Below, one piece after another: positions 9,671 through 23,335 of a DNA stretch of 64,000 nucleotides (its first letter is position 1; every line of letters starts with the position of its first letter). Position numbers and translations under genes: made by a program. Below the pieces are notes generated by a model. It saw only the letters and a list, made by a program, of their open reading frames with translations, was not told the origin of the DNA and searched no databases. This stretch comes from Coprinus comatus (lineage: Eukaryota; Basidiomycota; Agaricomycetes; Agaricales; Agaricaceae), in assembly GCA_034638255.1 (NCBI GenBank), contig JAWPGT010000005.1, positions 620,001 through 684,000 of the forward strand, read 5' to 3'.

Positions 9671-11766
9671 ATGATGACCGCAATGCGATATGTAATCTTG
9701 GTGCTGGCCATCCTGGTTAGTCTCATTTATTTCAGAAGACCCTGCTTGACCCATTTATCCTTATTCGTTTCGGCGTACCAGCTCAGTTTACATTATATCC
9801 TCAGTTTCACAAACGAGGTTTATGGAAATGCTACTTCATTTTCAAGGATAAAGGAGCAATTAAGTGGCTCATCGAACACGGATACAGAAACGTCGAGTCG
9901 AACCCCAATCCCTGACGAATATTACATCAAGCCCAACAAGACTTCTCCTCTCGGTAGAAAAGCAAATGCTGCTATCGTCATCTTGGGTATGTGCCATTGG
10001 ACCATTTGGCTCGTGAGTCACTTATTGACTATATCCGTTTTGGTGATACAGCAAGGAATGGTGATATCCATGGTGTGGCAAGTAGTGTAAAGCAGATGGA
10101 GGATAGATTCAACAAAAAGTTTGGATATGACTATGTACTATTGAACGACAGGCCCTTCGACGAGTCATTCAAACAGTATGCCTTGGCCTTCTCTGGTTCA
10201 TCAAAGCCATTGCTGATCAGATTCTTTCATCCAGGCGTGTACGGGATTTGACGGATTCAACGGTCAAATTTGGGCTCATCCCTAAAGAGGACTGGACCCA
10301 ACCCGAATGGATTGACGAAGCCAAGGCCAAAGCTGCTAGAGAGAGGATGATGACTGATCAAGTCATTTACGGAGGTACGTTTTCATTCTACCAGCTATCA
10401 CTCGCTCTGCTTTGCTCATGTATTGATACAGGTAGCGTTCCGTGCGTAAACTAATGTGTTATTGCTCACATTTGCGTATTAATTGGACGTCGGAAACTTT
10501 TGACAGATACCGCAATATGTGCCGTTTCAATTCTGGTGTTCGTCTCTCTTGTTCATTGAATTGGTTCGGGCATTAACTGATTGACGTCCGTGTAGTTCTT
10601 CTATAAACAAGAGCTCTTGAAGGATTACAGGTACTACTGGAGGTACGTTCGATATATGAAATTTGGGGAATATCTTATTCTGAAATTTCGAAACCGTATC
10701 ATCATAGAGTCGAGTGAGTTATATATAGCTATTCCCTCTCAAACCATATACTGATCGTAGCATCAAGGCCTGATATCAAGTTCTTCTGCGACATTGATTA
10801 TGATCCATTCGTATTCATGGAGGACCACAACAAGGTTTATGGTCAATAGTATTTCTATTCTACATACCACTATAGCATGCTAACCACTACACAGGCTTCA
10901 CTATTTCACTATACGAATATAAGGCTACCATTCCTACCCTTTGGGACACGGTAAAAGGTAGCATTTCACTCATACCAGTCATCCATCATCGTCACCATCA
11001 TCATATTAATTATTTTTCTTTCCCTCTGTATAGAATTCCTAAAGGAGAACCCAGATGTACAAGCTAAAGGCAATGCTATGGACTTCATCTCTGATGATGG
11101 AGGAAGTAACTATAACCTCTGCCATTGTAAGCACCTCTCTGCATTTGTCCGGCTACATTACATTGATGCTGACGTTAATGAAACTAGTCTGGAGTAACTT
11201 TGAAATTGGTGACCTCGATTTCTGGAGAGGAGAAGCATATTCCAAGTTCTTTGATTATTTGGATAAGAAAGGTGGTTTCTACTATGAGGTATGTTCCATA
11301 GCATTATGTATATGACGAGAATAACTGCTGATTTCTTGATTTCCTGTAGCGATGGGGTGATGCACCTGTTCATAGTATTGGTGCTGCTCTTTTCGCGAAG
11401 AAAGAACAGATTGTAAGTGAATTTTATTATCATTGAGATTAACTAATCAAAACTATAACCATTAACCCCTAACAGCACTTCTTCGAAGACATTGGTATGT
11501 TTTTATCCTCTTAACGAGTTCGGTTATAGATCATTCTAATGTACCAAAAATTCAGGTTACCGTCATGAACCCTTCCAACATTGTCCACAAGGTGATCTAC
11601 ATAAAAAGGGAAAATGTTGGTGTGATCCCCACGACAACTTTGGTTCGTATCAAATAATCATGCTTGATAACACCACGCAATATACTTATTTTAATTTATT
11701 GGTACTATTTTAGATCGTGAAGGGTATTCCTGCTTGAACCGCTACGACCGACTTTTCTCGTCTTAA
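9671..11766 (+). CDS. KRE2/MNT1-type alpha-1,2-mannosyltransferase (GT15), copy B
   Basis: A paralog of the preceding gene in the same orientation. It starts at ATG 9671 (a second ATG at 9674 is also possible), with a signal-anchor V-I-L-V-L-A-I-L, a longer Ser/Thr-rich stem, and the same GT15 domain: K-Q-M-E-D-R-F-N-K, Y-V-L-L-N-D-R-P-F, F-F-C-D-I-D-Y-D-P-F, N-L-C-H-F-W-S-N-F-E-I with the catalytic Glu, R-W-G-D-A-P-V-H-S. It ends at TAA 11764-11766 after G-Y-S-C-L-N-R-Y-D-R. It shares with copy A the 10-nt (10432-10441) and 6-nt (10708-10713) microexons, and has an additional 19-nt exon (11476-11494) where copy A is intronless. Intron 1 (9716-9781) is in frame, so unspliced transcripts would keep the reading frame. 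Acts in the Golgi lumen on glycan mannose chains. Confidence 0.9.
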
Positions 11767-12479
11767 GACTTGGTCTTGAAATAGTACTTACTACCCCTCT
11801 GCTTCTGGTATAGAAGGTAGGTGTAGGTAAAATATGACATGCACCCCATTTTTTTTTTCACTAGTACTTAACATTGAAATTTGAACGAGAAAGAAGCGAT
11901 TTTTTTCTAAACTCTCCACAAGATTATGCTTCTTTCAACTTCTGTTTCTTTCTTTTCCTTTCTTTTAGTGGTCACGCTTTATTTAATACGTACATACCGT
12001 TTTTATAGATTACTACCCACCATGCCTTGATAGGTTTCTTTTTTCTTTCTTTGTATATTCATCATGTCAAATAACACTTTGACTTTATGTTTTACATTAG
12101 TTATTTTTGTTATCGGGCTCACGGGTAATAGCATCATTATTGGACTTTTTTTTTTCGTGTGGCTCCGAAGGTGGAGTAGACTTGTCGCAAATAAACCAAA
12201 GATACAAGAAAAAAAGATTTGTAACCGTGTATGTACATAATGGTTCTTTTTTGCAAGAAACCTAATGCGTATATAAACATATCAGACATCTTGAAGAAAA
12301 TATGCGTTTGAAGTTGGACAAAAAAATGGATATGGGTGTTGTGGATGAACGAAAAGAGTAATAGAGAGGAGAGGAGAAGAAACAAATGGGCCCTAGGCCC
12401 CTTAGTTAAGAAAGTGAAGAACAAAAAACAACGAAACTACCACATGTGGTTTTCTCAGAAATTGAAAAATCCAAAATTT
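11767..12479. other. Convergent 3' flanks with T-rich and CT-rich tracts
   Basis: This 710 bp region lies between the convergent ends of mannosyltransferase B and PIK1. It contains several homopolymer T and A tracts (for example near 11850-11865 and 12146-12157) and pyrimidine-rich runs. I see no coding potential; it most likely holds both terminators. Confidence 0.5.
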
Positions 12480-15400
12480 TCAGAAAATGGACTGTGAATA
12501 ATATTGATACTAACAACCACAATGACATTTGTCAGTCAGTGATAGATACACACTAGAACGAAGAAACAACTCACAGAATCATACAACCTAGTCCAATGCG
12601 AACCCAAAGATTGGTCAATCAATCTATCCACATATTCCCCAATTAACGAATGTGTCAATGTAGGTTGAAATCTATCCCTCAACATATTTGCAGTTTGTTC
12701 TCCATATAAAGCAAAACAAGGTAACATTGAATCTTTTTGCATCAATTCCACCAATGCTAAACAAAAACCAATTAGAACACGTCAATAATCGAGAAAAAAT
12801 TTCAACTTACTTATAATTCGATCACAATGTTTCCTAGCAGCTTCGAACCCTTCTCTAAACAACTTTCTAAACTCCAAGAAAGGAGCACCAGTAATACCAC
12901 CAAGTACTTCGATATACTCTGGTGGTAATTTAAAAGGTGCAGCTTCAAATCCAATATTTCCAGGTGTATTACTGAGTATGAAACCGAAATCGATATGAAT
13001 AAGATGTCCATCTCTATCCAGAAGGATATTTCCATTATGTCGATCTTTCACTTGAAGTAGGAAAGTTACTATGGAGTAACCTGTAATGAGAATAATGTGT
13101 GTAAGTAGGGATGTTGATTAAAATGAATAATCACATGGAGATAATGTACCTGCTAGCGATTTAGCAAAGTTGCGTTGCGCGCGAGCGAATTTCGCGGATG
13201 ATGGGTCGCCATATGTCTAGTTAAACCATGTCTTGTCAGTGGACAATGTATATGTGTTGCAAAATATAACTCACAGATTTGAAATGATCCATGAGTGTTA
13301 CATGACCCAATTTCCCTTCAGCCAACCTTTTGGCATACTCTGCTTTCTTGATAGAATGTATTGACACGGCATCCGTGATAGTCTCCACAAGCCCAGAACT
13401 GCTACCCAAAATCAAGATTCTGAAACTATCATCAAACATTGTCAGAATGAGATGTTAAGCAAGAAGAACCAACTCACTATCGTACCCAACAAGGACATTT
13501 CTCTTCCGTCCAAATATGTTGGAATTGTTGTATCAGTTGAACAGCCAACTGTTCCTGCCTTAAATCACCTCCCGTCTTAACGATCACAGATACACAGTCC
13601 CAGTTTGCTGAACACCCAGAGATAAGTAATAGATATAAGTGGTAGTATGCACAACCTACCCAGATGTCCATAAGGTGAAGCACCCCTTATCCTACTCTTT
13701 TTCGATGCCCAGCTCTCACTAAACACCGCCGCACTTGGATCAGCTTTATTCAACTCTCTCCTAATAATCCCTTCATCCTCGGCAGATTTCATACCACCGC
13801 CACCACCAACATCCACACCTCTAATACCCAGCCCACCTCCACTTCTATTCTCTTTCATTCTTTCCATCCTTGCCTCTTCTAAAGCCAACATTTCTTTCAT
13901 AATCCTATCCCTGATTTGTTGAGCCTCAGCATATTGCAATTTCATCCGACTCTGAGTCTGAGAAGATGTTTGCGTTGGCATTTGATGCGTAGGTGTATCT
14001 TGGGATGGACTGTTTTCCGCATTGGTGGACGAAGAAGATCCTGTAAGCCAACTTGTTCCAGGTATCCAGGTTCCTCTACTACTACCAGTGTCTGGTACGG
14101 CACCCCCGGGAGCAGCAGAATAGGGTGTCGAAACAGTTTGTTCTCTCACTAAATTCGCATTCAATTGAGCAAGCATGATAGCAGCTGTTCGCATTCTCTC
14201 CGAGTATTCATCCAATGACAACACCCCAAGTCCGAGTCCACTCACTTGTCCTATAGGTCCAAGTTCAGGTGTAACATTCCCATTTGATCCAGGCCTTGAG
14301 CCACTACCGCTTTGACTTTTCCTCATCATGATTGATCTTGGTGTTCCTCCATCACCCAAACTGGGTGTCGAAGGTGCAGAAGCAGACCATGCAGCCATGT
14401 CAAGGTCTCTGTTCTTCGGGGGAGGAGGTAACACAATGGACTCTGTGATATCAAGGTGTGCTGACCGTAGTGGTTGATCAGCACCATATAGTTGTTCTAC
14501 CAAATCGATTTCCTCTTCATTGGGATCTTCGGGTGGAAATACACCAGTTAGTGTTGCTGTGGAGGGCGTTGGGATGGTAGGAATAGAAGTATGTAAACCA
14601 GACGTAATTGGACCGGAAAGGTCACTGCCAATGGTATCTATTGCTGGTGGTCGAGCCTGGGTGCCTGGTTGGGGTTTGCCTTTACCACGACCAAAGGGTA
14701 CGAGGTCCTTAGAGGCCCCCTTTTGTTCGTTCTCCCGAGTCACGATCTGTTGAAGGACCCCCTTGTTTGACCTTTTACTGGGATCAAAGTCGAGATCGTC
14801 GTTCAGAATTTCAACAAGCAATAAATACGGAGCTCTTTCTGCCGAGTTCAGCACTACACTTTCTCCTGGAGGTATTCTAACAATGCGATGATGGGGTTGG
14901 GGTACATGGTTGGGACCAGCGGGTGTATCCGAAGAACTACACCACATGGGCATGCAGACCTGATTGATTGAGATGAATCAGGCTCTAAAAGTTAAAAAGT
15001 TAAAGGGAGTACCTCTGCCGGTAGTTTATGATTTAATGCGGTTAGCTCCGCTCTCAGTGCACTTACACGAGCTGGCTTTGGTACAACGAGCAACCGATTG
15101 GATATATTCTCGAGATCAAGAAGAAATTGAATCTATGGTGGATGATTGAGTACCTACTGTTCAAAATAGAGAGCTTGTGAGGAACATACTTCAGAGTGAC
15201 AATAATGACTTTTCAACAATTGCATCTGTGCACCTGGGTCATATTTCTCAAGAAGCGAGTCTGCGGCGCTTGAAGCAGCGGATTTGAGTGGCGTCTTTGA
15301 GAGAGAAGGTGATGATTGATGAGGGGCAGGGGCAGGGATTTCGGCATCCGCCTGTCCCAGAGGATCTTCAGAAGCCTGGGACCTACGAATAGATTGTAGA

Positions 15401-16300
15401 TGCAGAGGAAGAGCGGGAACTGTCTGTGCAGCAGCAATTGTCTGTCGTCGAGTTGGTGGCGCAGCGCGTGGCAAACGATCGTTCGGACCTGGAGATGACT
15501 CTGGGCCATCATCTATGAAAGGACTGTCTATGTCGTCTAAATCGTCGTCGACAGGTGTTTTAGGAGGCAAAGCGGGAGCAACATCTGAGTCGACCATTTG
15601 CAGACTCCTCAATTCTCTGCCATCTTCATCAGCGCGACCCTGTTCGAGAGCAACAGTGCCAGTGACATCTACAAGAGCAGGCATGCCAGGAGCACCGGCG
15701 AGAACGACACCGAGACCGACAAGAGCAGGCTCTACATGATGTCTGACCTTTTTGCGAGTGAACCCAGAGTTTACGGAGAGCTTGAAAGAGGAATAGGGGG
15801 AGGTGATTGGACGTGGTAGATCGCCAAATATAACTTGATGACATTTGTGAAGAATGCGTTGACAGATGGAAAAGGAGGGAGACTCGCGGCGAGTTGCAGA
15901 GAGGTCATGCAGAGTGGCCTGCATGAACCAGAGGGTCTAGGAAGGACATTAGGAAGTATATATGTGATTGGATAGAGGTGGATGTACGATCATGGCTATA
16001 TGAGTGGAGCGTTGTGCTGTTTCGACGACAAAGACCTCGAGAGCCCTGGACTTTGTTGGGCGGGTGACGAGGAGATGGCTGGAGGGGATGAGCAGGAGTT
16101 ATGGGAGTCAATGGGATAAATCACCAGATAAAGCCCCATACGTCGTGGAGTTGGTGGACGTCGAGTTCCCTGAGCCTGTGTGTGAGGTAGTAAGTGATAC
16201 CGATGTTGTCTGCGTAGAGCTTGAGGTAGTTGAGAGCGACATGGAGGGAGAAGAAGGTTGGGGAGAGGAAGAGACGGAGGAGGAGGGCATGCGATGTCAT
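12480..16300 (-). CDS. PIK1: Phosphatidylinositol 4-kinase PIK1 (PI4K-beta type)
   Basis: Eleven exons (16300-16125, 16078-15988, 15936-15190, 15132-15013, 14959-13660, 13607-13478, 13425-13275, 13216-13150, 13080-12811, 12756-12575, 12509-12480) total 3264 nt, giving 1087 residues. The N-terminus carries the lipid-kinase-unique helical domain (Y-L-T-H-R-L-R-E, then A-L-E-V-F-V-V-E-T-A-Q-R). A low-complexity linker follows. The C-terminal PI3/PI4-kinase domain has H-R-I-V-R-I-P-P, V-K-T-G-G-D-L-R-Q-E, G-L-V-E-T-I, the catalytic loop D-R-H-N-G-N-I-L-L-D and the metal-binding H-I-D-F-G-F. The end of the last exon resembles the Pik1 tail. The enzyme makes PI4P at the Golgi for secretion. Its start codon is 75 bp from that of OST3 on the opposite strand. 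All exon phases agree. Confidence 0.95.
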
Positions 16301-16375
16301 TGAAGACCAGCAATCACCACCAACTTCCCCTCTCCCCTCCCATTTCCTTATTGGGAAAAGACACGTCTTACCACC
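16301..16375. promoter_or_regulatory. 75-bp bidirectional promoter between PIK1 and OST3
   Basis: Only 75 bp separate the two start codons. The interval is rich in C and T on the OST3 sense strand, with no TATA box. Both genes act in the secretory pathway, so shared control is plausible but not shown by sequence. Confidence 0.6.
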
Positions 16376-17511
16376 ATGAAGGCCTTCCTCGCCCTCCTCC
16401 TTGCCCCTCTTGCACTCGCCCTATCGCCCCAGGACCGTCTTGCTAAGCTTGCTGAAAAGGGCGATGGCATAATTAAACTCGACCCAGCCTCCTTCGACCT
16501 CCTCACCTCCCCTTCTCGCACCTGGTCAGCATCTGTCCAGCTCACTGCTCTTGACAAAAGACGCAAGTGTATGCCATGCAGGTACCCTATCTACTCATCT
16601 TCTACGCACATTTCCTGACTCTTCTCCAGAGAATTTGAACCCGCGTGGTCCACCATGGCAAAGGCCTGGTCAACCATTCCCAAGGACAAGCGCAACAACC
16701 ATTTCTTTGCTACCCTCGACTTTGACGATGGTCCTCTCATCTTCCAAAAGGTTCATTCTACCGCCTTTGCACACTCAATACACACACACTAACGTTGCAC
16801 AGCTTGGTCTTTCGTCCGCACCCGTCGTCTTCGCCTATTTGCCCACAGACGGTGTCCGTGCATCAGCCAGGTCTACTCCTGAGAAATACGACTTTTCAGA
16901 GTGCGTCATTATGCTTCTCTTCCTTCATCAATATTTATTTATCCCAACCACAGAGGCTTCCAACCCGGTCCTCTCGCTGAATTCCTCTCCAAGTACACTC
17001 CTATTCCTATTCCATACAGAGATCCCATTGACTGGACTCGCTGGGTTCTAACTACCATCCTCGGTCTCGCAGCATTGGTTTCCATCCGTTTCGCAGCTCC
17101 CATTTTCCAATCTCGCTGGACATGGGCCATGGGCGTGGTCACCTCCTCTCTCATCATGATCTCTGGTTACATGTTTACTCGTATCAGGAACTCTCCCTAC
17201 ACTGGCGGTGGAGGTAACTGGATTGCCGCGGGTTTCCAGAATCAATTTGGTCAAGAGGTCCACGTCGTGGCGTTCATCTGTACGTTCCTCTCGGGCCTGA
17301 TACAATAAATTCATCAAACTAATATTATCCAGACGGTCTACTCTCCTTTACCTTCTTAATGCTCATCATGGTCATACCCACCCAATCCTCTCCTAACCGC
17401 CAACGTGCCCAGATATACCTTTGGTCAGCTGTTCTCATCATCGTTTACTCAGTTCTTGTCTCCCTCTTCCGTGTCAAGAATCGTGGATATCCTTTCAAGC
17501 TATTCCTTTAG
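16376..17511 (+). CDS. OST3: Oligosaccharyltransferase subunit OST3/OST6
   Basis: Five exons (16376-16581, 16630-16750, 16803-16900, 16954-17279, 17333-17511) total 930 nt, giving 309 residues. A cleavable signal peptide (residues about 1-16, Leu/Ala-rich) is followed by a luminal thioredoxin-like domain with the active-site C-M-P-C motif. Four hydrophobic membrane segments follow, ending in the cytosolic K-N-R-G-Y-P-F-K tail typical of Ost3. The protein is part of the ER oligosaccharyltransferase. Its oxidoreductase domain holds acceptor proteins by mixed disulfides so that nearby sequons are glycosylated. The intron after the CxxC codons splits an Arg codon, and phase is restored on splicing. 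Confidence 0.93.
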
Positions 17512-17654
17512 AGTTGCATAGCAGAGACAATTATTCAGAAAAAAACTTGTAGCGGTGTTTCTATGTCCTAAAATAATTATTTGTCCATGACAGACTAAAC
17601 CGAAGCAATAAGAATGGTATAAAACATGAATAAGTCAATATAGCACATCTCTCT

Positions 17655-20600
17655 CTATGCTCCATTCTCTTGTGCCAATACGTCTACATATCTCTTTATT
17701 CTCCCAGTCTTCTTTGAAGCCATTGAACTACTAGGTCGACTGATCGGTGGTCCACCTGCTCCAGGTCGAGTCCCAGTAGGCGTAGGAGGAGCAGAATCAA
17801 TTCCGGGAGGTGCCAAACCCGATCTGATACGCGGTGGTAACGTTTTACTCGTTGGTGGCGACGCACTCAAATCAATTGCACTACTTGACCTCGGTCCACC
17901 ATTGCCAGCGGCACCATTCCCAGGAGGTCTATTAGCTCCCAGCATTGCAGGAGACGTGGTTTGTGCTCTAGGTGGAGGAGGTGGAGGTGCTGGCTTTGGT
18001 GCTTCTTCAGCTCCAGCCTACAAAAACATTGTTATTAGCTATTCCATAGTCTTGTTGTAAAAAGGAAAACACACTTTCTTATTAATCCAACGCTTGAGTT
18101 CCTTGTCATAATAGAATGCACTTTCTTCCCCAAGACTGGCTTTGACTGGTCCAGGACCACTACTATCTGATCTTTTCCACCAACGACCGAACCAACCAGT
18201 TGATTGTTGTGCTGGCTCAGAATCTATAAACATTTTATAAGTCCATTATATAACAAAAAGAAATAAAGAAACATACCATTTGCTTTAGTTTCCTGTTTTG
18301 CAACAACCTTTTGCTCTTCCTTCTTCTCTTTCGGATTCTCTTTATGTTTATTTCCACTGTTTCCCAGCCCTAAATCATCATCATCATCATCATTGTTACC
18401 GGTAGCATATGAAGGCTGTGATTGTTTCGAATTCGAAGGTTCAATTCCAAATGATTGACTAGCCATAGGTGAAAAGAATCCATCTGTATTCATATGCAAC
18501 ATTCCTTCACCATCATCCACTTGTTCAAATTGTGTAGCAGTGGGTGTTTTCCCAGTATCTCCGTGCCCAGCAGCTCCCCACCACGTAATCTCTTGCACTG
18601 TCGTATCCTCCTCCGGAGTATCACGGTGTGTTTGTTTAGGTGTCTGTAAATCCGACTCTGGACTGTACGGAGCACTTCCATTCGAGTATTCACCATGTGT
18701 TTGGATAGGATGGAAGGAATTGGTTGCTGCGCTACTAGAACGTGGTGTAGGTCCAGGAGATCCCTTTTGTCGAATAGATTCCATAGCTGATGATGATCTA
18801 TCAATTTGGTAGCCATACGGTGCTTTATTCGACATGGCAGACCCAGTTCTCTGGGGTAATCCATATGCAGGTGTAACAAATGAGGGTTGTGGTGACGATC
18901 TCGCAGAACTCGTCGTTGAAGAAATTGTGTTGTAATGGGAGAATGGACCAGCGAATCCAGGTGCATCTGACTTTCCAGGTTCTTCCTTAGGGGATGGGAG
19001 AGTATCAGCATCTCCAGTGACTAATTTAGTGAATCTTCCTTCCAGCCACCCTCCAATGGTATCAAGACTGGGTTTTGAGATTTTGCCAGCCCACGAGTTT
19101 CCTTTTTCATGAGAAACACCCGATAATCTATCTGCTAACCCTCTTAACTTTTCCACCATGGTGGATGTGAAGTAAGAAGACCCTCTGGTCATGGAAGTAG
19201 TTATTGCCTCACAATACCTGTGGTTTGTTCAGCATATATAACATAATAAATATCATAAGACGAACCTGCTAGCAGTTTGCAAGTCACCAGACTCAGCTGC
19301 AGCGTATGCACGTAATAAACGATACGCTTGCAAATGCGGGAGCCCATGACTTGGTTCTTGGCCTTTAGGTATGGGTACGGATGCAAGAGCATACTCCAGG
19401 ATCTCACTGAAAACGATCGAATCTGGGTCCCGCACAAATGTAGGCACAACTGCTGGATTTTTGGAACCCAACAGAATAAATCGAGCAGCGGGGTTGCCAA
19501 CCCCACCCATGAGTGATGTTTGAGGAGATAGAATATAACTTGAGAAGATATCAGGCTCAATTTCGTACCATGATAGAACATACTCACCAAACATGCGCAG
19601 CCTCTAACCAGCCATTGCCTAGAAGTTGGTCACCAAACGCAGTCAAAGTAGCGGATGCATCATTTGATAAAGGTGATAGAATCATCATTGAAACAGTTTC
19701 GGCCCATTTTGACAATGTTTCTATGGGAATTTTCGCACTAGGAACACTAGGAACAACAAAGTTTGGTGTCCTGGGAGTAGCTTGACCAAGTGTAGGAGCA
19801 GGTATTGGTAAACGAGCATTTGTTCTCGCTAGAAGATTCTGAGGAACCAGTTCTTGCACTAGTTCAAGGGTTAAATTGAGTTATTGTGGTGTAACATATT
19901 ACCCATACCTGCAGCTGCACCTTGCCCAGAATACAGACTATAAGCCACACGAAGACCATCTCTTCCATCCGCTTTATTACCACCAAGCTCAGTCTTAAGG
20001 AACTCGCTGACTACGTCCTTCCATGCCTCCTGGCCAATGCTACTAGCGATAACCATTGCGTGAGCCCAAAGTTTCTCATCTAGGGCATAGTGATAAGCTT
20101 GGCGACGTTCACCTCGAAGAAGGAATTCCTCAATTTTGTCAAGGGTAGAAGGGCGAAGAGTCGTTACTGAGATAGGAGCTTCACTAATTGTGTTTGATAG
20201 TGTGCCATAAGACATGGAATCTTGTAATAAGCTCGGAGCATCGGCGGTAGCTGTGAAGTTGGATGCTGCGTCAGGCGTGTTGGTAGACAATAAACCATCA
20301 AGCCTTGGGACTAGAGCAGTGCGAACTGCAGCATCAAGTTGTGGTCTGATGCAGAAATATAAGATATTGTACAAAGCTTAATGGTGAATACAAAAACGTA
20401 CGTTCCAAGTAATTTCCCATCGTTCTCGACCATGATCTTCAGTAATTTCACGAGGACCAATTTTCCTTCTGCAGCGCGCTTTTCAAGGCTTCCATTATTC
20501 AGATAACCTAAGCTCTGTACGATCTCTTCCAAACGGTCCGTGAGGTACCTGACCACCTGTGTTTTCTTAGTCTTTGCTTGAGTAGAGGATGTAACCTTCA

Positions 20601-22924
20601 TCAGGCTAGTACTAGGAGGTCCAGGATCGGCATGGAGGGGACCAGGGAAATTGGTGGCAATATCTAGAGCGGAGTCTGGTATGACATTTTTCCAACTTTT
20701 TAATATCACTTTCGTAGAAGTGCGGGAAGAGAGAGCAACATCGAAACCGGTGTGGAGTTTATCAGCATCATGGAAGCATGTAACCATTTTGCCTCCAAAC
20801 CCAAAACTGAATACTGGCACATGAACGGACGTTCGGCCCAATGGGTCATTAGCACCCATAAGGGACGGCGATGGTGCATAGGGTGTAATGGTGGATCCTA
20901 CCATAGATTTGGCTTCTTGTGGCGCTACAAATTCTACTCCATAAGCATTGACCGAGTGGGTTTGATTCAGGCGATTAGTTTGTGACGGGACATATGGATT
21001 CCCTGCTATTGCAGAAGGTTCTTGAGTAAGAGGTGTCGGTAAATAGGAGGAGTGAGAACTAGGCGGATGGTGGGGTCTCATGTTTCGTCGACTGTCTGAA
21101 CTTGCGACAATCGCTGCTACTTCAGTAGCACTTCCGTTGACACGATTCACTCCTTTGGGCGCATACCTATCACTTGAAAACTGTACTTCCGCCGAGCTCA
21201 TTTTATCCAGAGAGTGCACAGAGGCTGACTTGGGCCTAGCCAGGTTACCTGTGGGATAGCCATATAGTGAAGCATGTGGAGTATTATTTATGCCTGGAGA
21301 GGTTGTTCTTGCCCTGGAGACATGTTCAATCACCTCCCTGCGAAGTTCAGGCGACAACCGAGGGGGTGGGTGAGAAAGCCCATACACGGGGGTAGCAGCA
21401 GAAGGCAGTCGCGGACTGTGCCTAGGACTCGTACTGTAGTCTATATTTTGGCTGTTTATGATGGGGGAATACGTCGGATCAGTCTTTGGGGATGATGCTT
21501 TGGGTTGACTGGGGCTATGTGCAGGAATATACTGGTTCTCTGGATGATTTGAAACTCTTTGATATGAAGGTTCAGCACCTACGCTGTGGTCTCCTGATTC
21601 CAGAATCTTGTCGAAAAAAGTGGATTCTGGTATAGCTTCGGCTTGCGGTTCATCCACAGAAGAGTGTTTGACATCACTGGGTGTCCATTGAGTGTGTGGC
21701 GATGCTTCTACCGGCGGTATGGTTGCGTTCGATGTGATCTGTGACGATGTAGTGTCATATACATTGTGTTCATGCGATTCATGTGGTTGTGACCCTTGAG
21801 GCGTAATACTATATTGATTCGCCCAATTGCGTTGCGATTGGGGAGGTGGAACTGGCGGGTGCTGAAGTTGTGGAGGTGCAGCTTGAGAAATAGCTGGTTG
21901 CTGGTTGGTCGGGTCAAAAGCTGGAGTTCGATTTAAGGAAGGAGGAGATGTATACACTGATGACACAGGTGGTGTACGACGAAGCGGAGGTGGGGTAGCG
22001 GGTTTATACGCCGCATAAGTAGCTTGAGCAGGAGTGCTGTATCCGGCCCCCACTCGAGCTGGTCCTGAGACGTTGCGCCGACTATAGGGTGTAGTAGGGA
22101 ATGGTGGGTCATAAGCATTTGATACTTTGGGTCTCGTAACATGTGTTGTCGTCGGTGCGGGAGGGGGAGGGACCGTAGCTAAACTTGCCTGCACTGAGGG
22201 TGGAGCTGCGGGATATGAAGGTGCTTGTACCGCGGCGTAAAGGGCATTGTACGCATTCGTGCTTCCTTCTGTTGAGTTATATGTACTGTATGAAGTATAT
22301 GGGGGTTGCGTTCCAGTCGCGGGAGGGGAATAGGGATCGGAGGCATTATAGGTTGTAGAGTAGGTGGGTTGCGTATAAGAGTGGGAAGACTGGGCTGCTT
22401 GAGGAACATAGGAGGGTGCTGGGGGAGGTGCATATGGATCAGATCTAATTGGAGGGGCGTACAGGTCTGATTGAGGCGGCGGTGCATACTTGTTGGTATC
22501 ATTATATGCGACAGTGTCTATAACATGGTTAAAAACGCAAGCATTACTAGTAAAAGAATAAATCACTTGGAGAGTTCACGCTGTAGTTTGCATGGTTTGA
22601 ATTCCATTGCGAAACCTCTCCATAAGTTCCGTATATTCCTTGTGTGACGCTGGTATTGTAGGAAGAAGCGTAGGAGTCAGTGGTAAGCCCATAACTCTGT
22701 GCTGCAGGTTGACCATGAATTGTATCTTGGGATTCGGTATTTGGAGAATGTTGGTCACCAATAGTATCGAATACATTAGTGGACTGGGATGGTGTGCCCG
22801 TGGATCCAGGGTACAGGTCTTCCGGTGTGTCCCCGCTGAACTCTGCACCCAGTGTCGCGAACGGGTCTGAGGCTGGGTCCTCCGAACCAAAGAGCGAAGC
22901 AGCTGCCTCTGTGCTGCTACTCAT
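17655..22924 (-). CDS. SEC16: COPII coat assembly protein SEC16
   Basis: Eight exons (22924-22567, 22517-20402, 20345-19909, 19858-19588, 19538-19266, 19217-18277, 18223-18075, 18017-17655) total 4908 nt, giving 1635 residues. The N-terminal half is disordered, rich in Pro/Tyr/Ser with recurring Y-A-P-P units. The centre carries the conserved domain (V-P-V-F-S-F-G-F-G-G-K) and the helical Sec13-binding region (F-L-L-R-G-E-R-R-Q-A, then G-N-P-A-A-R-F-I-L-L-G-S). The C-terminus has W-F-G-R-W-W, Y-Y-D-K-E-L-K-R-W-I-N-K-K and Pro-rich repeats. Sec16 marks ER exit sites and scaffolds COPII assembly with Sec23, Sec24, Sec13 and Sar1. A run of Asp codons near 18368-18391 is an in-frame microsatellite. 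It ends 143 bp from convergent OST3. Confidence 0.95.
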
Positions 22925-23335
22925 GGCGGGGTGGAAAACAGAGAGGGATGAGTTTAGGGTAGAGATTCACTTCACTAGTGTAACTTGCTCACGGCATTCG
23001 CGCTGTTATTTGGCTCACTTTGGGACGACACGTCACGGTTGTCCGACTCTTCAATCATGTGGCAGTTATTGTGAAAAAACGACATGTATCATTATAAGGT
23101 CAATAAGGTCAAAAAGAATGCAGTATAGATCGAAAAAAGGTCAAGTCCGAATGCCACAATGACTAGATATGAAGGGTATGTGTGAAAAGAACATAAAACA
23201 ATTACCACAAAAGAAAGTCAAGACACAAAACATAATACCACAACCGCAAAAACCCGAATCAAGCGCTCTACATTCCACCACGATCTTCACGAGTCTCACC
23301 AAGCAAGAGCCGTTCAACTGTGGATTATTAGCACC
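22925..23335. promoter_or_regulatory. SEC16 upstream region
   Basis: This 411 bp stretch lies between the PUF gene stop and the SEC16 start, both on the minus strand. It contains an ACGTCAC-type element near 23030 in the presumed promoter. I found no coding exon. Confidence 0.45.

Noticed and set aside
20752..20985. Plus-strand open frames within SEC16
   Set aside because: They lie opposite long coding exons of SEC16, have no splice partners and encode nothing recognisable; they are shadows of the antisense gene.
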